Shown: piece after piece, positions 16,560-30,800 of the stretch
How the letters are laid out: each line of letters opens with the position of its first letter
How positions within the stretch are numbered: position 1 is the first letter of the stretch
Assembly (NCBI GenBank): GCA_019722365.1
Contig: JADFUC010000294.1
Coordinates: 806,001-870,000 of the forward strand
Length of the DNA stretch: 64,000 bases
From: Lithospermum erythrorhizon
Taxonomy: Eukaryota > Streptophyta > Magnoliopsida > Boraginales > Boraginaceae
Direction of reading: 5' to 3'
Notes under the pieces: generated by a model
Told to the model about the DNA's origin: nothing
The model's input: the letters and a program-made list of their open reading frames with translations, nothing else
Databases searched by the model: none
Program-made: the position numbers and the translations under genes

Positions 16560-19270
16560 TATTCTATTACTGATAATTAGTCTATAGTTGCATTTGAGCA
16601 AACCTTCTAACCAGAGATTTTTGTTTCCCCTCACGTACGTATGACAATTTCATGCTCTAGAAATTTCAACCATAACTTATGGATTACATTATTGTTGTCA
16701 TAATGAGCATGATTATGATGACGACGGTGCATCATATAAGATGAGTTATTTACTTTGGATGTAGGCCAACGATATTATTAATACTAGTTATTTGTGAACG
16801 ATTTAACTTGTGTAAATATTCATCTATTAATTTCATAATATTTTTTCATAATATAAATAATAAATTAAAATTATGTAACATACGAAGTATATAAAAGAAG
16901 AAAATATCATACCAGGCCACTATCATATTCTGAATTTTGGTACCTGACAATATATCAAAAAAAATAACCGGCGGCCTTTATTTTCTTTTTTGTTTCAGAT
17001 AATTTTGTCAAATGTAAGTAAATATTGTGGAAATTAAATTTTGGGGTGGTTAGTTACTAAAAGAGTAAAATAGAAACATCAAAAGTTGGCTTCATTTGGT
17101 AACCGCCAATAGAACTCCTTAGACATTATATATAGTATAAATTAAAAAACTCCGTATGTATTAATTTTACTTAAATATTTTTTAATATTACCATATCCTT
17201 TATACAACATAAAATTAATATTAAAAACTGAATACAAAGAGTTATAATACAATTTACTCAAATGACACTATTAAAACGAAAGTAAAGTATCGACACTGTT
17301 CACGTACATAAGATGACATGTAAAGTTCGACCTCTTTTTTCAATTCATGATATATAAATACATGACATATGATTAGTGCACATCAAATGAGACATAAAAT
17401 CTACTCTAGAAATTACTTGCTGAAAGTCAAAATTTGAGTTGGTTGAAAACTGATAACATGATAAGATTTTCTTTTCGCTCAGTCGACATGATGAATGAAG
17501 CTATGAGCTATGCTTCACCTCTTAAATAAGTTGAAGAACATGATGATAACTAGCCCTACTATGGTTCAGTCCAGTTTTTGTTACTAAATTTTATGTGTAC
17601 TCATTGTTGATTCGGCCCAAATTCAAGAATATGTCATCTAATGATATATAATTTTAATAGATGCTTCGATTGTTTTAATTAAGAAAAATAATCTTTTAAA
17701 ATTAATTTATGAAAGAAAATCGAGCGAATCAAACGAATGTGATAAATCGTCGTTTGGATAATATTAACTTTATTCTCAGAATACATTATATTCTTTGAGG
17801 TTGAATGTACCTATCCTAGGTGAATTAGGTAAATCTATTTTCCTAAATAAATAATTTTTAGAATTCAAACGGTATATTATCCTCCATTTACCTAGACCAC
17901 TAAAACAAACGGATCATACTTCTGGCCGTGTTCATACATAAGATATCTTGTAATTTTAACAAATTAATAATGTCACGAATAATTATCCATACGAAATAGT
18001 TCATCGACAATCATGTCATTCACTATTATTTTCATTTCAAATTAATCTACTTCACTTTTCGGTACATAACTTAAATTATCACTATTCTTATATACATTAT
18101 GAAAAAATTACAAAAAAAAATAATAATATTCAAAACAGTTTAAAAACAACCAATGGATATCAATTTTTATATTTTTTTTTGATTAGCTGCCAAAAATACC
18201 TGTTATCAAAAGTTTTAATAATGGAATTTAAACGCCATTTAATTCCAATGTAGCTGAAGATACATTGTTGAACTAAACAAATGTAACAAACAAACTATAT
18301 TAGATACATTTAATTACCCACAAACTGAAATTCATTTTGCCCCTCTTATTGAAATTGCCAAAACTCCATTATTTGCATCTTCTCCTTTTTCTTTTTCATC
18401 AGCATTTCTGCCCTCTCCTCCTTCAATAATCATTAAGACCTTTTGTTGTCCATATTTTGCGCTCTAATATTATCATATCTAATAATTTCCTTTGTTTTCT
18501 GACCCCCTCTTTTGTCCTACAATATTATCTACAACACAAGGGACACTGATAACCATTTTCTTTGGAGAAAAGCTTGTCTCACAAGAGGTAAGACTAAATA
18601 TGCCAACTCCTGAATAAATATTCTGTGTATATATCTGCATGATAGAATTGTTCTTTGTCTGGACATGGAAACCTTTCAATGGAGGGGAGCATAAGATGGT
18701 GGAACAAAATTGTGAGATGAAATGTAAGAGGCATGATAAATGAGTAAATTTCAAGACACCACAAGCCAATCCTATTATTCATTTCACCACACATAAAAAT
18801 CTTTTTTTATTAACAAATACCAAATCGCTTATAAACGATCTAATTTACCCCTAAACAACTTTCCCATTTCACATTTCATTAAAAAAACTGTTTATTCCCT
18901 CAAATTTATTTACATTTACAGAGTTATCCTTCCTCCCCCACTCTCCCACCTAACATTTTCTCTCTAAAAATTTTCATATTATTAACTCCAAAAAGTTCTG
19001 TAGACTTCAAATAATGTGAATTATTCCTAAAATCTTTTACTAATTTAGGTATTATTTTGTTATTACAGATTATTTCGTTAATTACTTCAAATAATTTCTA
19101 AGATTGCTGTCAGGTGTTATTTCGAAGCTCGATGTTGTTATGTGTTTTATTTCACAAAAGTTTCTGAATCTTTATAGTTTTTCGCGCTTACGTTGCTATT
19201 TGTGATATTTTTGTTTTATTCGACAAAAGTTTGAATTTTAGTTTTTCATATTTATAATGTATAATCTGTC
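16560..19270. other. AT-rich intergenic DNA
   Basis: Very AT-rich DNA with no supported gene. The overlapping minus-strand frames at 18479-18794 are short, unlike any known protein and in two frames of the same DNA, so I do not call them. Nothing else is seen. Confidence 0.4.
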
Positions 19271-19279
19271 AGAATCTCT

Positions 19280-20240
19280 AAGATAACATATTATAATATG
19301 TTTTAATCCTCGCAGATAACATATATATCATCAAAGATAACATATTATAATATGTTATAACTTAGTATAACACATTATCATATGTTATAACACAAGATAA
19401 CTTAATATAATTAGGCATAACTAATTTCATAATGTCGTGGTTTTATACTTGAAAATATTATTTAAGAATAGTTGATAACTGTAGTTCCAATTGATTTGTG
19501 AAAACGTTAACAATTGTTGATCGACTGAAAGTATGTACTAAGCGAGTAAAGTATCAGGTCTCGTGCGTTTATTTGATTTAATAGCCATGTACATTTTTGT
19601 TTTTGTTTTGATTTTATTAAATGTTCATTTTCCGAAATTGCATTATATAAACGTTACTTTTGTTTTGCTTTTGATTTTTTGACTGTATACTTTGGTTGTT
19701 GTATTAACTTTGGACATATTTTAATGTCACCGTAAAATACGTATGAGCCGAGACAAGATGAAGGTTAACAACAGCGTATTTTTGTTGTTTACAAAGACAT
19801 CCACTCCTATTTTCTGATTTAAAATTGGACTGACGCCAGTTAATACAAGCTCATCGACCTACTCTTCAAACTAGAAGATTTCGCTTACGCAAAGTCCCAA
19901 TTTCTGGGTGCAAGGAAATGCTTGCTGACAACTGGCCCAAAGAATGCTTTTGAATTTGGCCAGATCGAGTTCTGCGATCGGGTTTGCAAGCTGACTATAC
20001 CCGACTATAGACGACGATCCTATTAGCCCCCTTCCAAGACCTATTTTCCACTGGGGGAGTTCACTCTTCCATCGCCATTAAAATTGATTCGATGCACTAC
20101 GATTATAACATATTATAACATATTATACCGTATTATAACGTATTATACTGTAACAAATTCTGTTATATGGTTACATAACGTATTATATAGTAATATAACA
20201 CGTTATAGCATAGTATATTATATTATATTTGATTATATTA
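19280..20240. repeat. Two clusters of palindromic TTATAATATGTTATAA words
   Basis: At 19,270-19,420 and again at 20,100-20,240 the DNA repeats AACATATTATAA, ATAACATATT and related words, several of them near-perfect palindromes such as ACATATTATAATATGT. The clusters bracket ~680 bases of less AT-rich DNA. This could be the subterminal repeat arrays of a transposon, or a local AT satellite; termini were not identified. Confidence 0.45.
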
Positions 20241-20399
20241 AGTTACTTTTACATATATGTAAAATTTCAGCAAACAAACGAACAAAATATAAGGTCAGCT
20301 GATTCACTCTAACTCAAATCGATCAAAAAACTAAGAAAAAATAAATCTCTTACCTTTATTCCTTCCATAAAATTTGGTAAAGAATCACAAAAAGAAAAC

Positions 20400-23240
20400 G
20401 TTGAGGAAAAGTTGGGACAGTTATTGTTGGCGAGTCAAAGCGAAAAAAAAAAGAAAAAGAGAAAAAGACTAATCCGACGCAAGAAGAAACGAATCGAATG
20501 GTGGAAGGAAAAAGCAGTAGTGCTATGCAAGAAGTTAAATCTAAATCCTGCAGGTGTTTCACACAGATTGACGATGAATGAGGCAATTATCATTTACAGA
20601 AAATTACAAGATTTTGTTAATAAAATTTTACATACACAAATAACAGTGCTGATCACAGATTCTTCAAAAATTCTCCACGATATATCAGGGGTGTATAAAG
20701 GAAAACTTCATGTGACAACATTATTCTAAATTATATTGTTAATTCAAGAATACTGAATGCTCTCAAATGCTTATCTATAATTTGATGCAGATTCTGAATT
20801 GAGAAGTCACTAATGTAAAAGTGGAAACAAAATCCATCCTCAGTGTTCCCTGCCAGAGATGGCCACAAGTATAAGGAGAAGACTTCCTGAAAGGACAAGA
20901 CAGTAGCTCAACAAGCCAATCCTGTCAGGGGGATAGAGTGAGTCCCAACCATTTCTCCTTCAAGACCGATAGATGCAAACTCAGCATCCACACCCTGAGA
21001 AGAGTTATCAAACCATGTGAGCTTTTAATGAGGGGAAGATTAAAGGCTGATCGATAGGCTTGATGAAACGTGAAGCTGCAAAAAACCGAAAATATCCTAA
21101 CAAGCTGTGGTTTGCTAGCCTAAGATCTTCCAAACAAGAATTACCTAATACTTCTGAATCTACAAGAACACGCCAATCTTGTATTATTAAAGAAAAAGCA
21201 TGCATACTTCTTCTTTCCTTCTCGACCTAGATCTTCTAGCAAAACTCTGCTAAAAAGGCTACATCACAGAATAGCTAAAACAGCAGCAAAGTATGTTGAA
21301 AAGAAGCAAAGCTTGTCTGCTAGACCTCTGAGTTTGAAGAAGAGTAACAATGTAAAAACAAGAAAAATAGTAGAAGTTTCTTTCGTGGCTTGATCAAGGA
21401 CTTCTCCTACACCTATATCTTCCTCCGAGAGAGTTGGAGGTCCTGAAACTGTTAATGTTCCACATCCACAAGAAGATGATCCTCAACCATCTGTTACGGA
21501 TGAAGAAGTCTCTGCAATGCTTTGAGCTGGCATGCTTCCAATGAACAGGTCCCCATTGATTACTTCTTTGCACAAGCACGAGATACCTGATGATGTTGTG
21601 AAGGAGAAAGAACGACGACAAACCTACTTTTGGCTTGAGAAACAATATGAATACATAATCCAAAATTGGCTTCATTCACAGGTCAACGAAATTATGCTAA
21701 AGATTTCGATCAAACCATAAAGCTGAAAATCACGTCAGTATCATATCGTGATTTCCAGAAGCGAGAGAAATGACAGCTTATAACTACGCCCTAAGAGTCT
21801 TTAGTGAACGCTGACGACTAATGGCGCAAAACTTTCTACGCTAAAGGCTCCGCAGTGTGCAACCGGGAAAATGAGCTCGAACAAGCAGTTCAGGTGCGAC
21901 TCATGGACACCTAATGCAGTTCCGAAAAGCGGGGGGTCGTAAGAGCCAACTTTTGCTTCCGGTCGAAGTTCGGGTTTGCACATTTCAAACTTGAAAATCT
22001 AATTTGATTCTAAGATTCAACCAGTTACATTAATGCTTTATCTGGCCATTAAGTGTTTAATGACCTTAATGTAGACGCTAAGTTGTTCTCATATCAATAA
22101 ATAAAATCCATCAAATTGTATCATTACAAATAAAAAATAGGCATACACGTTAATGTTAAACCGGTAGCACCCATTCTCTCATTTCGTTTATTTTCTCATG
22201 ATACACGCCTCATAGCTTGCCTGGTCAGATCGGCATTCGCCATAGCCAAGCCGACCTATGGGGTCATTTTATCCCTCTAAACGATCACCTCTACTGCCCC
22301 AAAGCACTGCTTTTAAGAGGCCGACCAGTTTTGGGGCCGAAAAGCTGACGCGACTTCGATCCTGGCTTGCTTTTAATTTTAACCATTTGATTGTAATCTC
22401 GCTTTCTTTTGCAGAATTCAAGCTCATCAGAATTTTCAGACAGATATCAGATTATTTCTTTCGCAAGACTGTCAGATAAATTTCCTAAGCCCTATTAGCT
22501 TCCCTACATTTATGCTCCTAAAAGTAAGCAGAACCATATATTCATGAGAAAAGGATATTAAGATAATCAAGACGGTTCTGTTCAAGCAGAACCACATATT
22601 CATGAGAAAAAAGGATATCAAGATCATCAAGACCCCTACATCTGATTTTGTAAATAAAGATGCAACAAATAGTAGCATGAATACGGAAAAAGCAAAACAT
22701 CAGAATGTACCTAGCAAAGAAACCAGCAGCTTCAATCTTGAATCTCAATTGTTGCAGGAGCAGCTTGAAGTCAATAATACCAATTCAATAAATAAAAAAT
22801 TGTACTCGCCAGAGGATCAGCAAGGTGGAAGTCAAAGATGCAATTGAACCAATGAAAAAGAAGGGAAGATTCAAAAGAAGAAACAAGTTGTTAATTTTAG
22901 AAACCAGAAGTGAAAAATATTGCATCCACAGAACCAAAACAACAATCAAAACCAGACCCTGGACCAGCTCCTTCCCCTGCCCATGCACCTGAGAATACAC
23001 TAACGGTAGCAGCAAACCGCGCAAATCTAGTAGACGGGGAAAAGGAAGAAAATCAAGTTAATCTCAAAGAAACCGAGGTGAAAAATATTACATCCCCAGA
23101 ACCAAAACCACACCAACTCCTTCCCCTGCCCGTTTACCTAATGATACACTTACTGTTGAGTTGTGAAGCCATTTCGGCTGTTTCTTTTGAAAAGTTTCCA
23201 TCGAGACCATGGTCTCATGGGTCTGGATGACTTGTGTGAC
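20400..23240 (+). other. Gene-like coding debris of unknown origin
   Basis: Several open stretches on the plus strand look protein-like but are interrupted by stops and frameshifts: a Lys-rich piece at 20,412-20,729; one near 21,300-21,720 containing VSFVA, PQEDDPQPSVTDEEV and a charged segment with EKERRQTYFWLEKQ; and one at 22,600-23,230 rich in Pro, Glu and Asn. In the last, a block starting EVKNI(A/T)S(T/P)EPK occurs twice about 170 bases apart, the second copy shortened. I recognise no family. It may be a captured or decayed gene, or a noisy consensus; the copia element begins just downstream. Confidence 0.35.
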
Positions 23241-23929
23241 TGAGGCAGTTTGGGGCCTAATTGTTGCCTAATCTGAGATATAAGCAATTTTATATCACTT
23301 CGCCTATAAATACTAAGTGTTGCTTTTATTTAGCTTTTATTCATTACACAAATACTAAAATTTTAAATAATCATTCTGTACACATGTTTCCATAATATTT
23401 TTTGCTAACATATTTTGCAGTTTCATACAGATGATATTAAAATAATCAACATAGACATAATAAAGCAGAAAATAGAACAATCTTTCCTGCTTATTAATTC
23501 ATCCAAGAAGAATAACAAGATTACTTTCTCACATCGGTGGCTTAACCTCTATAAATTTCGCTATTCGCTTTTTATTTCTCAAGAATTTAAAATCTTGTCG
23601 CTCTTATTGAATGCTTCAAACTCCGGTAGATGAGGCCATAAATTATAACACTGTACGCTCTAGCTCGGTTGCGAAGCCAAGAGTCAATGGTCAGACGAAG
23701 CGAGTTGCGACACGCAAGGTGTAAAAAATTTCCATGAAATCATTTTCCATAGCTGGGTGCTACGGAGGATTATCCGATGGAATAAGCCAGACATAAACCA
23801 TCGCAGGTTCTGTAAGCATTTAGAATGATGAATGACGTAACTAGACAGACAAGCTGGATCGTATCTTCCTTATCAGCGAATTTGGCGCACGTTGCGGCGA
23901 ACTACCACAAAGAGGTCACCATGTTTTGT

Positions 23930-24894
23930 AACTTGTATTTAGAAACTCCGTTTGGAATCAATGAAATTGATTCCATTTATTATACTGCGATAATCACAGA
24001 TCAATTCATTTACTACAGGGCAAATGCGATTATCACTTAGTTGCTCAACTTGGCATCAGATATTACTAAAGGCCTCTACTGATAATTTAAGTGCTATGAA
24101 ATGATCATGATCTACCATTATTCCGTTATAATAATAAGAATTTAATAATTACTATTATTATACAACTTATTATTATCCTGAAATTTCTGTAAAATCACAC
24201 ACAAGCCAGCTGACGCTAGCTTATATTTCATGCATTTAAATGAAAAGAGACCGTATAATCGGTAAACGTATTTCTCAATTACGCTGCTCTACATTTTATG
24301 AATATCGATTGAACAAATGTAATCAATTAAATGGGCTTATTTAATCGTCAAAGAATTTTAAAAGATTTATCGATAACTCAAAGATTATCGAGAGTCAATT
24401 ATTACTATTTAATTGCCTAATTAAATACTAATCTCATTAGCAACTCATTGTCTTAACGAACTAACAGCGAACGTACTGCCTATCACTTAAACTTTTAATT
24501 TTGCCTGGCTTTTAACCTATCCCTATATAAGAGGCTTTAAGTATTTTTCTTGTTAGCTACACAATCTTTCATAAAACCCTAATGTTCCCCTTTAGTCGAG
24601 ATTTCCTCCCAAGTTAATTTTCTTTGCTATTGTTCAACCTTCTTTAATAAAGATAAATCGCTTCTTCGATTCAACATCTCCCATGATCAACTGTAGATAT
24701 CATACTTATCGATATTACAACAAGCGAGCCGAGTGTTCAATTCACGCTACAATTCGTTGCGGATTAATTTTACTCCACAGATTGTAAAGATCATTACATA
24801 TTGTACTGCGCGTTTTTTGAATAATATAGTAAGCTTTTAAGATCCCCGATCTATGATTCAGATTTATACCATATATCCATAGATTTTTCCATCA
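23930..24894 (+). repeat. Left LTR of Ty1-copia element
   Basis: This aligns by eye with 29,840-30,800: shared blocks include GATCAATTCATTTAC, TATTATACAACTTA, CGTATAATCGGTAAA, TATCGATTGAACAAAT, CTCATTAGCAACTCATT, CTATATAAGAGGCT (the likely promoter TATA box, near 24,522) and CTTTTAAGATCCCC. It ends ATCA at about 24,894, directly followed by a primer-binding site. The left boundary was not found; the right LTR suggests it may begin near 23,570. Differences from the right LTR are mostly small indels. Confidence 0.7.
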
Positions 24895-27800
24895 GTGGCA
24901 TCAAGAGCCAAATTAAAGTTGATTTACATTTGCTTTTATTTCTATTGCTTTGTTTTTATCAATTTTTATTTCGACACTCTTGTTCATATTTAATTGATAA
25001 AATATATGACGAATAAATCATGTTCTGATTATTGATTTACACACGCTGCTACAAGTTTGGCGATGCATTGCATTATCATATTGCTAATACTTCGATTTTG
25101 TTTACAATTAAAAGCGACAATTTAATTTGCTTATCCTCAAACAGCTTAGAAACGCGTTGGGGCGCCAGAGAAAAATTTGTAAACTTACAAACTAATTTTT
25201 TCTCTGAACCCAGATAAAGACGTAGAAGATCTCCATTAAATTTTATATTTTTTTGATTTTTTCTAAGATTTCAAAACAAATTTGAGATTTCAATCGTTTA
25301 ATTAATAATTAAATATGAAAAATTTATTTAATGAACCACCAGTGATTGTCAAGAAAATTATTGCTTAATGTGTTCAATTTCATAAATTTTGAAAATTTTT
25401 GTAAGCCTCCAAAATCCATTTTACAAACGAATTAAATTAAATCAAAAACCTGAAGTAAATATTGAATATTACTATAAATCAAGCCTACCGACTCGGGCGA
25501 CCTTTTCTAATGGGCGCCAGTCCGTGTCGGATCGGGCCGATTTGGCACCAAAATGACGGCCGGATTCCATCGACCTACACAGCGGCTCCGCCGTGTCGAC
25601 GATCGGCCGTCAGGAGTAATGGGTCGTCCGAGTCCATCATGACGTGTGCCCTAATTTCAAACCCTAATTCGAATTTATTCCTTACTTTGCTTTCATAAAA
25701 TTATGGGATCAGTTATATTTCAGTTTTTATTGATTATTGTCATTTTAATCACCTAATTGATTGTAATTAATTATGTGACGACAATTAATTAATTTCCTTT
25801 ATATTATATCTTTAAAATTAATTTAAAAGCCGATATAACAATTATTGCAGAATAATTTCACTACTTAATATATTTTAGAATATATTTGTGATAAATATTT
25901 TCTACAATATGTATATGGTTAATACTATTGGGTAATACTATTAATCGACATGCGTATGATAATCAGTTTATATTAATTAATTTTAATATGTGTAATTACA
26001 TGGATTAATTAATTTGATAATTATTAAACATCCATTTTCCAATTCCATTTAAAATATTTATTAAGTTCATTTATACGATTTAATAAAGTGCCTATATTTT
26101 GTAACGGTGATCGAAATTCACCCATATGTATATCGCCCATTTATTTATTTTTCCTACCGCGAATCGTCAGAAATCTACCTTTCCGAGCCATATTTTCAGA
26201 TTTATTTATTTATTGTTTTACCCACAACCTCGCAGTTCGCCTAAGACAAGCTATGATATAAATATCAGAATAAAGTTCAAGATATCAAGATCATTTCACT
26301 GCAAGGTATCATGATTTCTGCTGATTCAAGACAAGATACAAGACCAGACGCATGCTAAAAAGATTGATAAATACTTGTAATAGGTTTTAGGGCCATATCG
26401 TATATCTCTCTCGAATGTACAAGATTACTTGTTTTATTTTTTCACGTTACATGTATCGCTTGATTGGCGCGCTTAGCATGAGCAAACGAAAACAATGAAT
26501 AATAATCTCTCACCACCAAATTTGGAAGAAAGATCGCCCAATTTTAAAGTTAGTGCAATCAATCAGATCAATCGCAAGACACCGTGATGCGGGTGTTACA
26601 GCAATGTTTCATTTTGATATGCATTAACGATCATGCCAGTTATTTCACTAACGCTGCGCTTTCGTGATGATCAATCCAAGTAACACTTTGTTTTATATAA
26701 TTTGCTGATAACCTACTATTATACTCTGATTCAAACGCATGCTAGCCAAGGCCGCTTGAATTTAAGCATAATAGGTCTCTTGATACTAATATATTTCTAC
26801 GAGATTCAAGTATTAGTATTTACTTTACAATTTATTTGTAACTGCTTAGCATGATAGTTTACTATTAATTCTCATATTTTATTTACTTATTCTTTGTAAT
26901 TAATATGGCTACCACTATCATATCTAAGCATCCTGTCAGCCAAAGACTAAAAGTGTGTTCGAATAACTCGAATTTTGACGAAGTTGGTCTCGAAATCCCG
27001 AGAATCATTCTCAAGCAAGATCAATACGCAGCGAACAATAAGGCCCGAAACTCAACGATAGTGCCTCCATCTTAGTGCGGATCCCACAAAAAGCACACAA
27101 GTCCGACGTCATGATGCCATCAAATCTCATGCCGCTTAACAGGAACCTTCGCTCCAAATTAATATTTAAAAGCGCTACAGCATATTTATTATATACCGGC
27201 AACTTCGAGAATTATTCGAAGAAGCTGGGGAACGAGAGATATGGACACCGCCCGTGTTTCCTCGTGATGTTCTGGAACTGACAAAGTCGCAAGCCTTCAT
27301 ATCATTAAAATGATCACTCGTCGATCGACCACCTCGGGCACCACCGTGTTCCAAAGAACCGGTCATGATCTCATCCAAGCTCTTCCGCATTAAATTCTCT
27401 CGCTTGTCATGAACTTCAATACGCATGTTTGAGCTTATCTCTAAACGAACCGCATAGCATTTATCACTTAACGCCGAGACGAACTCGGTAAAGACTAAAA
27501 CTTCTACTCCTTCGCTTTCGTGGTCCAAAATAAGCAAAAGCTTGCTAAGAAGAAATTAATGGGCAAGGCCAAGTACTTGGGTGAATCCCGCTGAAATTTT
27601 ATGACAGAAGATGATGTCATTATCATGAAACCTAGGTCACTGTGTCGACCAAGCAAGTGAAGTTCACAGACATGATAAAATAAATGGTCTCACGACCGCC
27701 TCACTTGGCTGTGTATGTATATATTATCAAGTTTGTACAACTTCTAATTCTACTGTGGGTGCTAGACACCGTCATGTTCTCATATTTGTCGTAATACGCA

Positions 27801-29474
27801 GGAACTCAAGCCGGGCAGACTGAAATAGGAAATTGACCATACATGAAATGACGGGGCGTCAGAGTCTCTCAGTGAGGGATCCATTAGTTTAAATTTACCC
27901 ACGGGCCTTTGTTAACTTATCACCGGTTTACTATGTACCGCAATTTGCTGGAATATTATTTCTATTGCCAATAATGATGGTTTTTCATTTTCAATAGACC
28001 GCGAATAATCTTAGATCACTGTGTACGTGGGATAAAGGTTTGGTACTCTTTCCTTCAAAATGGTCTATACGCTTTTAGACATGATTAACGAGTCATATAA
28101 CATAAACTAAAACGAATGTGTTCTACGACTTAAAACCAAACATACCTATGGCATCAAGCAGATCGGTTCACATTAATGGAGAACCTAATCAAGAAAACTC
28201 CACCAGCGGAATACTAAGGTTTCGATTATGAATCATACGATAAGCATGAAAGTGTTGTCTTTTGGGAAAAATGACCAAAACGCTTTCACTCGCTTTGAAA
28301 CGAAAAGCAAGAATCGATTTATCGGGACTCAAGACGACAGATGCGCTAACGAATACATCCGCAAAGCAGGGAGGTTATAACTAATTTCATTACATTTATC
28401 GATGATTACAGATACGGTTTTCAGGTATCCGACGAGACACAAACACGAAGTCCTTTCGAGAAATTCAAGGAATTCCAAATGAAAGATAAAAAACCAATCA
28501 ACAAGACAATAAAAGATTCTCCTGGCCCGATGTAGATGGAGAATATTTGAGTCACGAAGTTCAATACTCATCTTGTAGAGTGCGGTATTGTTTCACAACT
28601 CACTCCAGCCAGAACGCCACAAAGATAACGGGCGTGTCCAAAGGAGAAATCGAACCCTTCGATATGGTTCAATCTATGACGCCTATCCGACTACCGCTAA
28701 TTTCTATGTGATACGCACTTCAAGTCACGTGCACTTACCTTAAAATGATGTTCAACCAAGTCACAGATAAAACCCTCACGAACCTGGCTCGGGAAGATTC
28801 CTAAGTTGTGCTTTTTCTCAAGATTCGGTCAGAAAGCTTACGCAAGAGATTAACCAGCATACTTCTGCGCCTAAATATGATAAATGCTATTTCATGTGAT
28901 ATCCAAGTGGAAAACAATTGTTACTACTTCTACCTCAAGCAGAGAATAAAATCTTCATCATAGAACAGAGTATTCCTCGAAAAGGAATATTTGTCTGTAA
29001 GGACTAGAAGTAACGGTGTTCAAACCGACAGACGACTTCATCGCCCTGGGCCTCGGGGTACGTATTTTTGTCTCAACGGTGGAGCAAGATTCGCGAGGTT
29101 CCAAACAAGAGTACCGTCGATTCTACAACAAACATGTAGTACATCGCAGTCATTCAAGCCGCTTAAAGCAAGCATGCTGATAAAGAAATTCGTGACCAAA
29201 GTTGGGCGCGAGTACCTAACATCGGTGACCAAAGGAGTCAGCTCATGATAACATCGGGGCAATAAATTTCGCTGGGTGAACCCCGAGCACATCACAGTCC
29301 AAGCACGCACTTTAAAGCATCACCGACAGACATGCTGATAGAAAGTGATGTCAAAGCATGCAAAGTGTAAATGAGGCCAATTGCCGACCCCTTCACTAAA
29401 CCACTAAGTCAGTGCAAATCATGATTTAGTACGCAATAACATGTCTTAGACAGACGTCAGGCCAAGTAGGTTGC
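24895..29474 (+). mobile_element. Degenerate Ty1-copia internal region (gag-int-RNaseH remnants)
   Basis: Begins with GTGGCATCAAGAGCC, a close match to the initiator-Met tRNA primer site (TGGTATCAGAGCC). No long frame survives, but piecewise translation shows copia signatures in order: a LWH..LGH-like piece near 28,150, GKMTKT near 28,265, ITFIDDYSRYGF near 28,385-28,430 (integrase), a VSKRRNRTL-like piece near 28,630, and ADPFTKPLSQ near 29,380-29,420 (end of RNase H). Only ~0.8 kb separates integrase from RNase H, where a complete copia element has over 2 kb, so most of the reverse transcriptase is missing. Order integrase before RT marks it as copia, not gypsy. Not autonomous. Confidence 0.75.
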
Positions 29475-30800
29475 TGGAGTCAATATGTATCTATTATGCA
29501 TGCGAACAAATATTTGAATATTATCAGTTTTATATTTTAATATATTTATTTGCTATGTCTATATGTTTAAATTTACATATAATATACATGTACAGATTCG
29601 ATGAAAGGGAGGTTAACTTTAAAGAATCTATGTTTTCAGAGGTAAATACTTAACTCGTTAATTACACCTCTTCAAGCCTGTAAACATAGGATACCAAAAG
29701 GCCTTTGGCCGACGCCGATAGTTGGGGGCGACAACATCATATACTTTCATGACACACTTTAAGGGTTAGCCTAATGACTGTAGATCGCACAACAATTGCA
29801 AGGAGCACCGCCCAAGTGGCAAGCCGAGCTGCTGAAAAATCATTTCTAGAATTGATCCATTTATTATACCGTCATGTATTACCAAGCAGATCAATTCATT
29901 TACCACCGGGTTAAATGCACATTTAACTTAGCGCTCAACTTAGTAATTGTATATTACTAGCGCAGTGCTCATGATAATTCTGGGTGGGTTATGAGCGATT
30001 GCTAGATCTACTATTAATCGTTATAATAATAGTAATTGGTCAATTATTATTATTATACAACTTAATACTATCCGAGCCTGTGGGCGTCAGCTACTACAAA
30101 TTTATCGCCAGCTTATATTTCATATGAAATTAAAGAGAATCGTATAATCGGTAAATGTATCAATTACGCTTCTACATTTTACGAGAATATCGATTGAACA
30201 AATAGAATCAATTAAATAGTTATTTAATCGTTCGAAGTAATTTTAGTATTTATCGATAACTTGAAAGATTATTGATATTAATTCATTACTATTTAATTAA
30301 TCTAATTAAATAGTTCAACTCATTAGCAACTCATTAGTGTCTTAACGAACTAATGTATTAACCCAGTCGCCTACTTAACGGCCGCTTATGCGCTTGCTTT
30401 TAACCCAGCCTCTATATAAGAGGCTAGGTTTTTCTCAAAGAAGAATAAGAATAATCTTATCAAAAATCCTAAATTTCACCCCCTAGCCGATTTCTCTCCC
30501 AATAATTTTCTTGGGATTTTGGTTTTGTTCAACCTTGTTTTACTAGCATAAATCAGCTTCGATTCAACCTCTCTCAAAGGATCAACTAGAGATATCATAC
30601 GATTGATATTACAACAAGCGAAATATGAGCTCAAATTGACACAAGGAATTCGTCATGATTTTGTTGAATTTACTCCACGTATCAGTACTGGGTCATTACA
30701 TATTGTACTCATGCATTTTTGAATAATGTGCAAACGCTTTTAAGATCCCCTCTGGATCATGGATTTGTATTTATACTCATATCCCGAGAGTTTTCTATCA
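29475..30800 (+). repeat. Right LTR of Ty1-copia element
   Basis: Starts after a purine-poor remnant of the polypurine tract (CCAAGTAGGTTGC) at about TGGAGTCAATATG and ends TTCTATCA at about 30,800. It contains CTATATAAGAGGCT near 30,413 and the shared blocks listed for the left LTR. The target-site duplication was not found. The family also has a reverse-oriented fragment at 39.1-40.1 kb. Confidence 0.65.

Noticed and set aside
18479..18794. Overlapping minus-strand frames as a small secreted protein gene
   Set aside because: Neither frame has a convincing signal peptide with a following domain, and both lie in transposon-rich DNA.
20412..20729. Lys-rich open frame as a real gene
   Set aside because: The basic run comes from an A-rich tract; no domain is recognised and downstream frames are broken.
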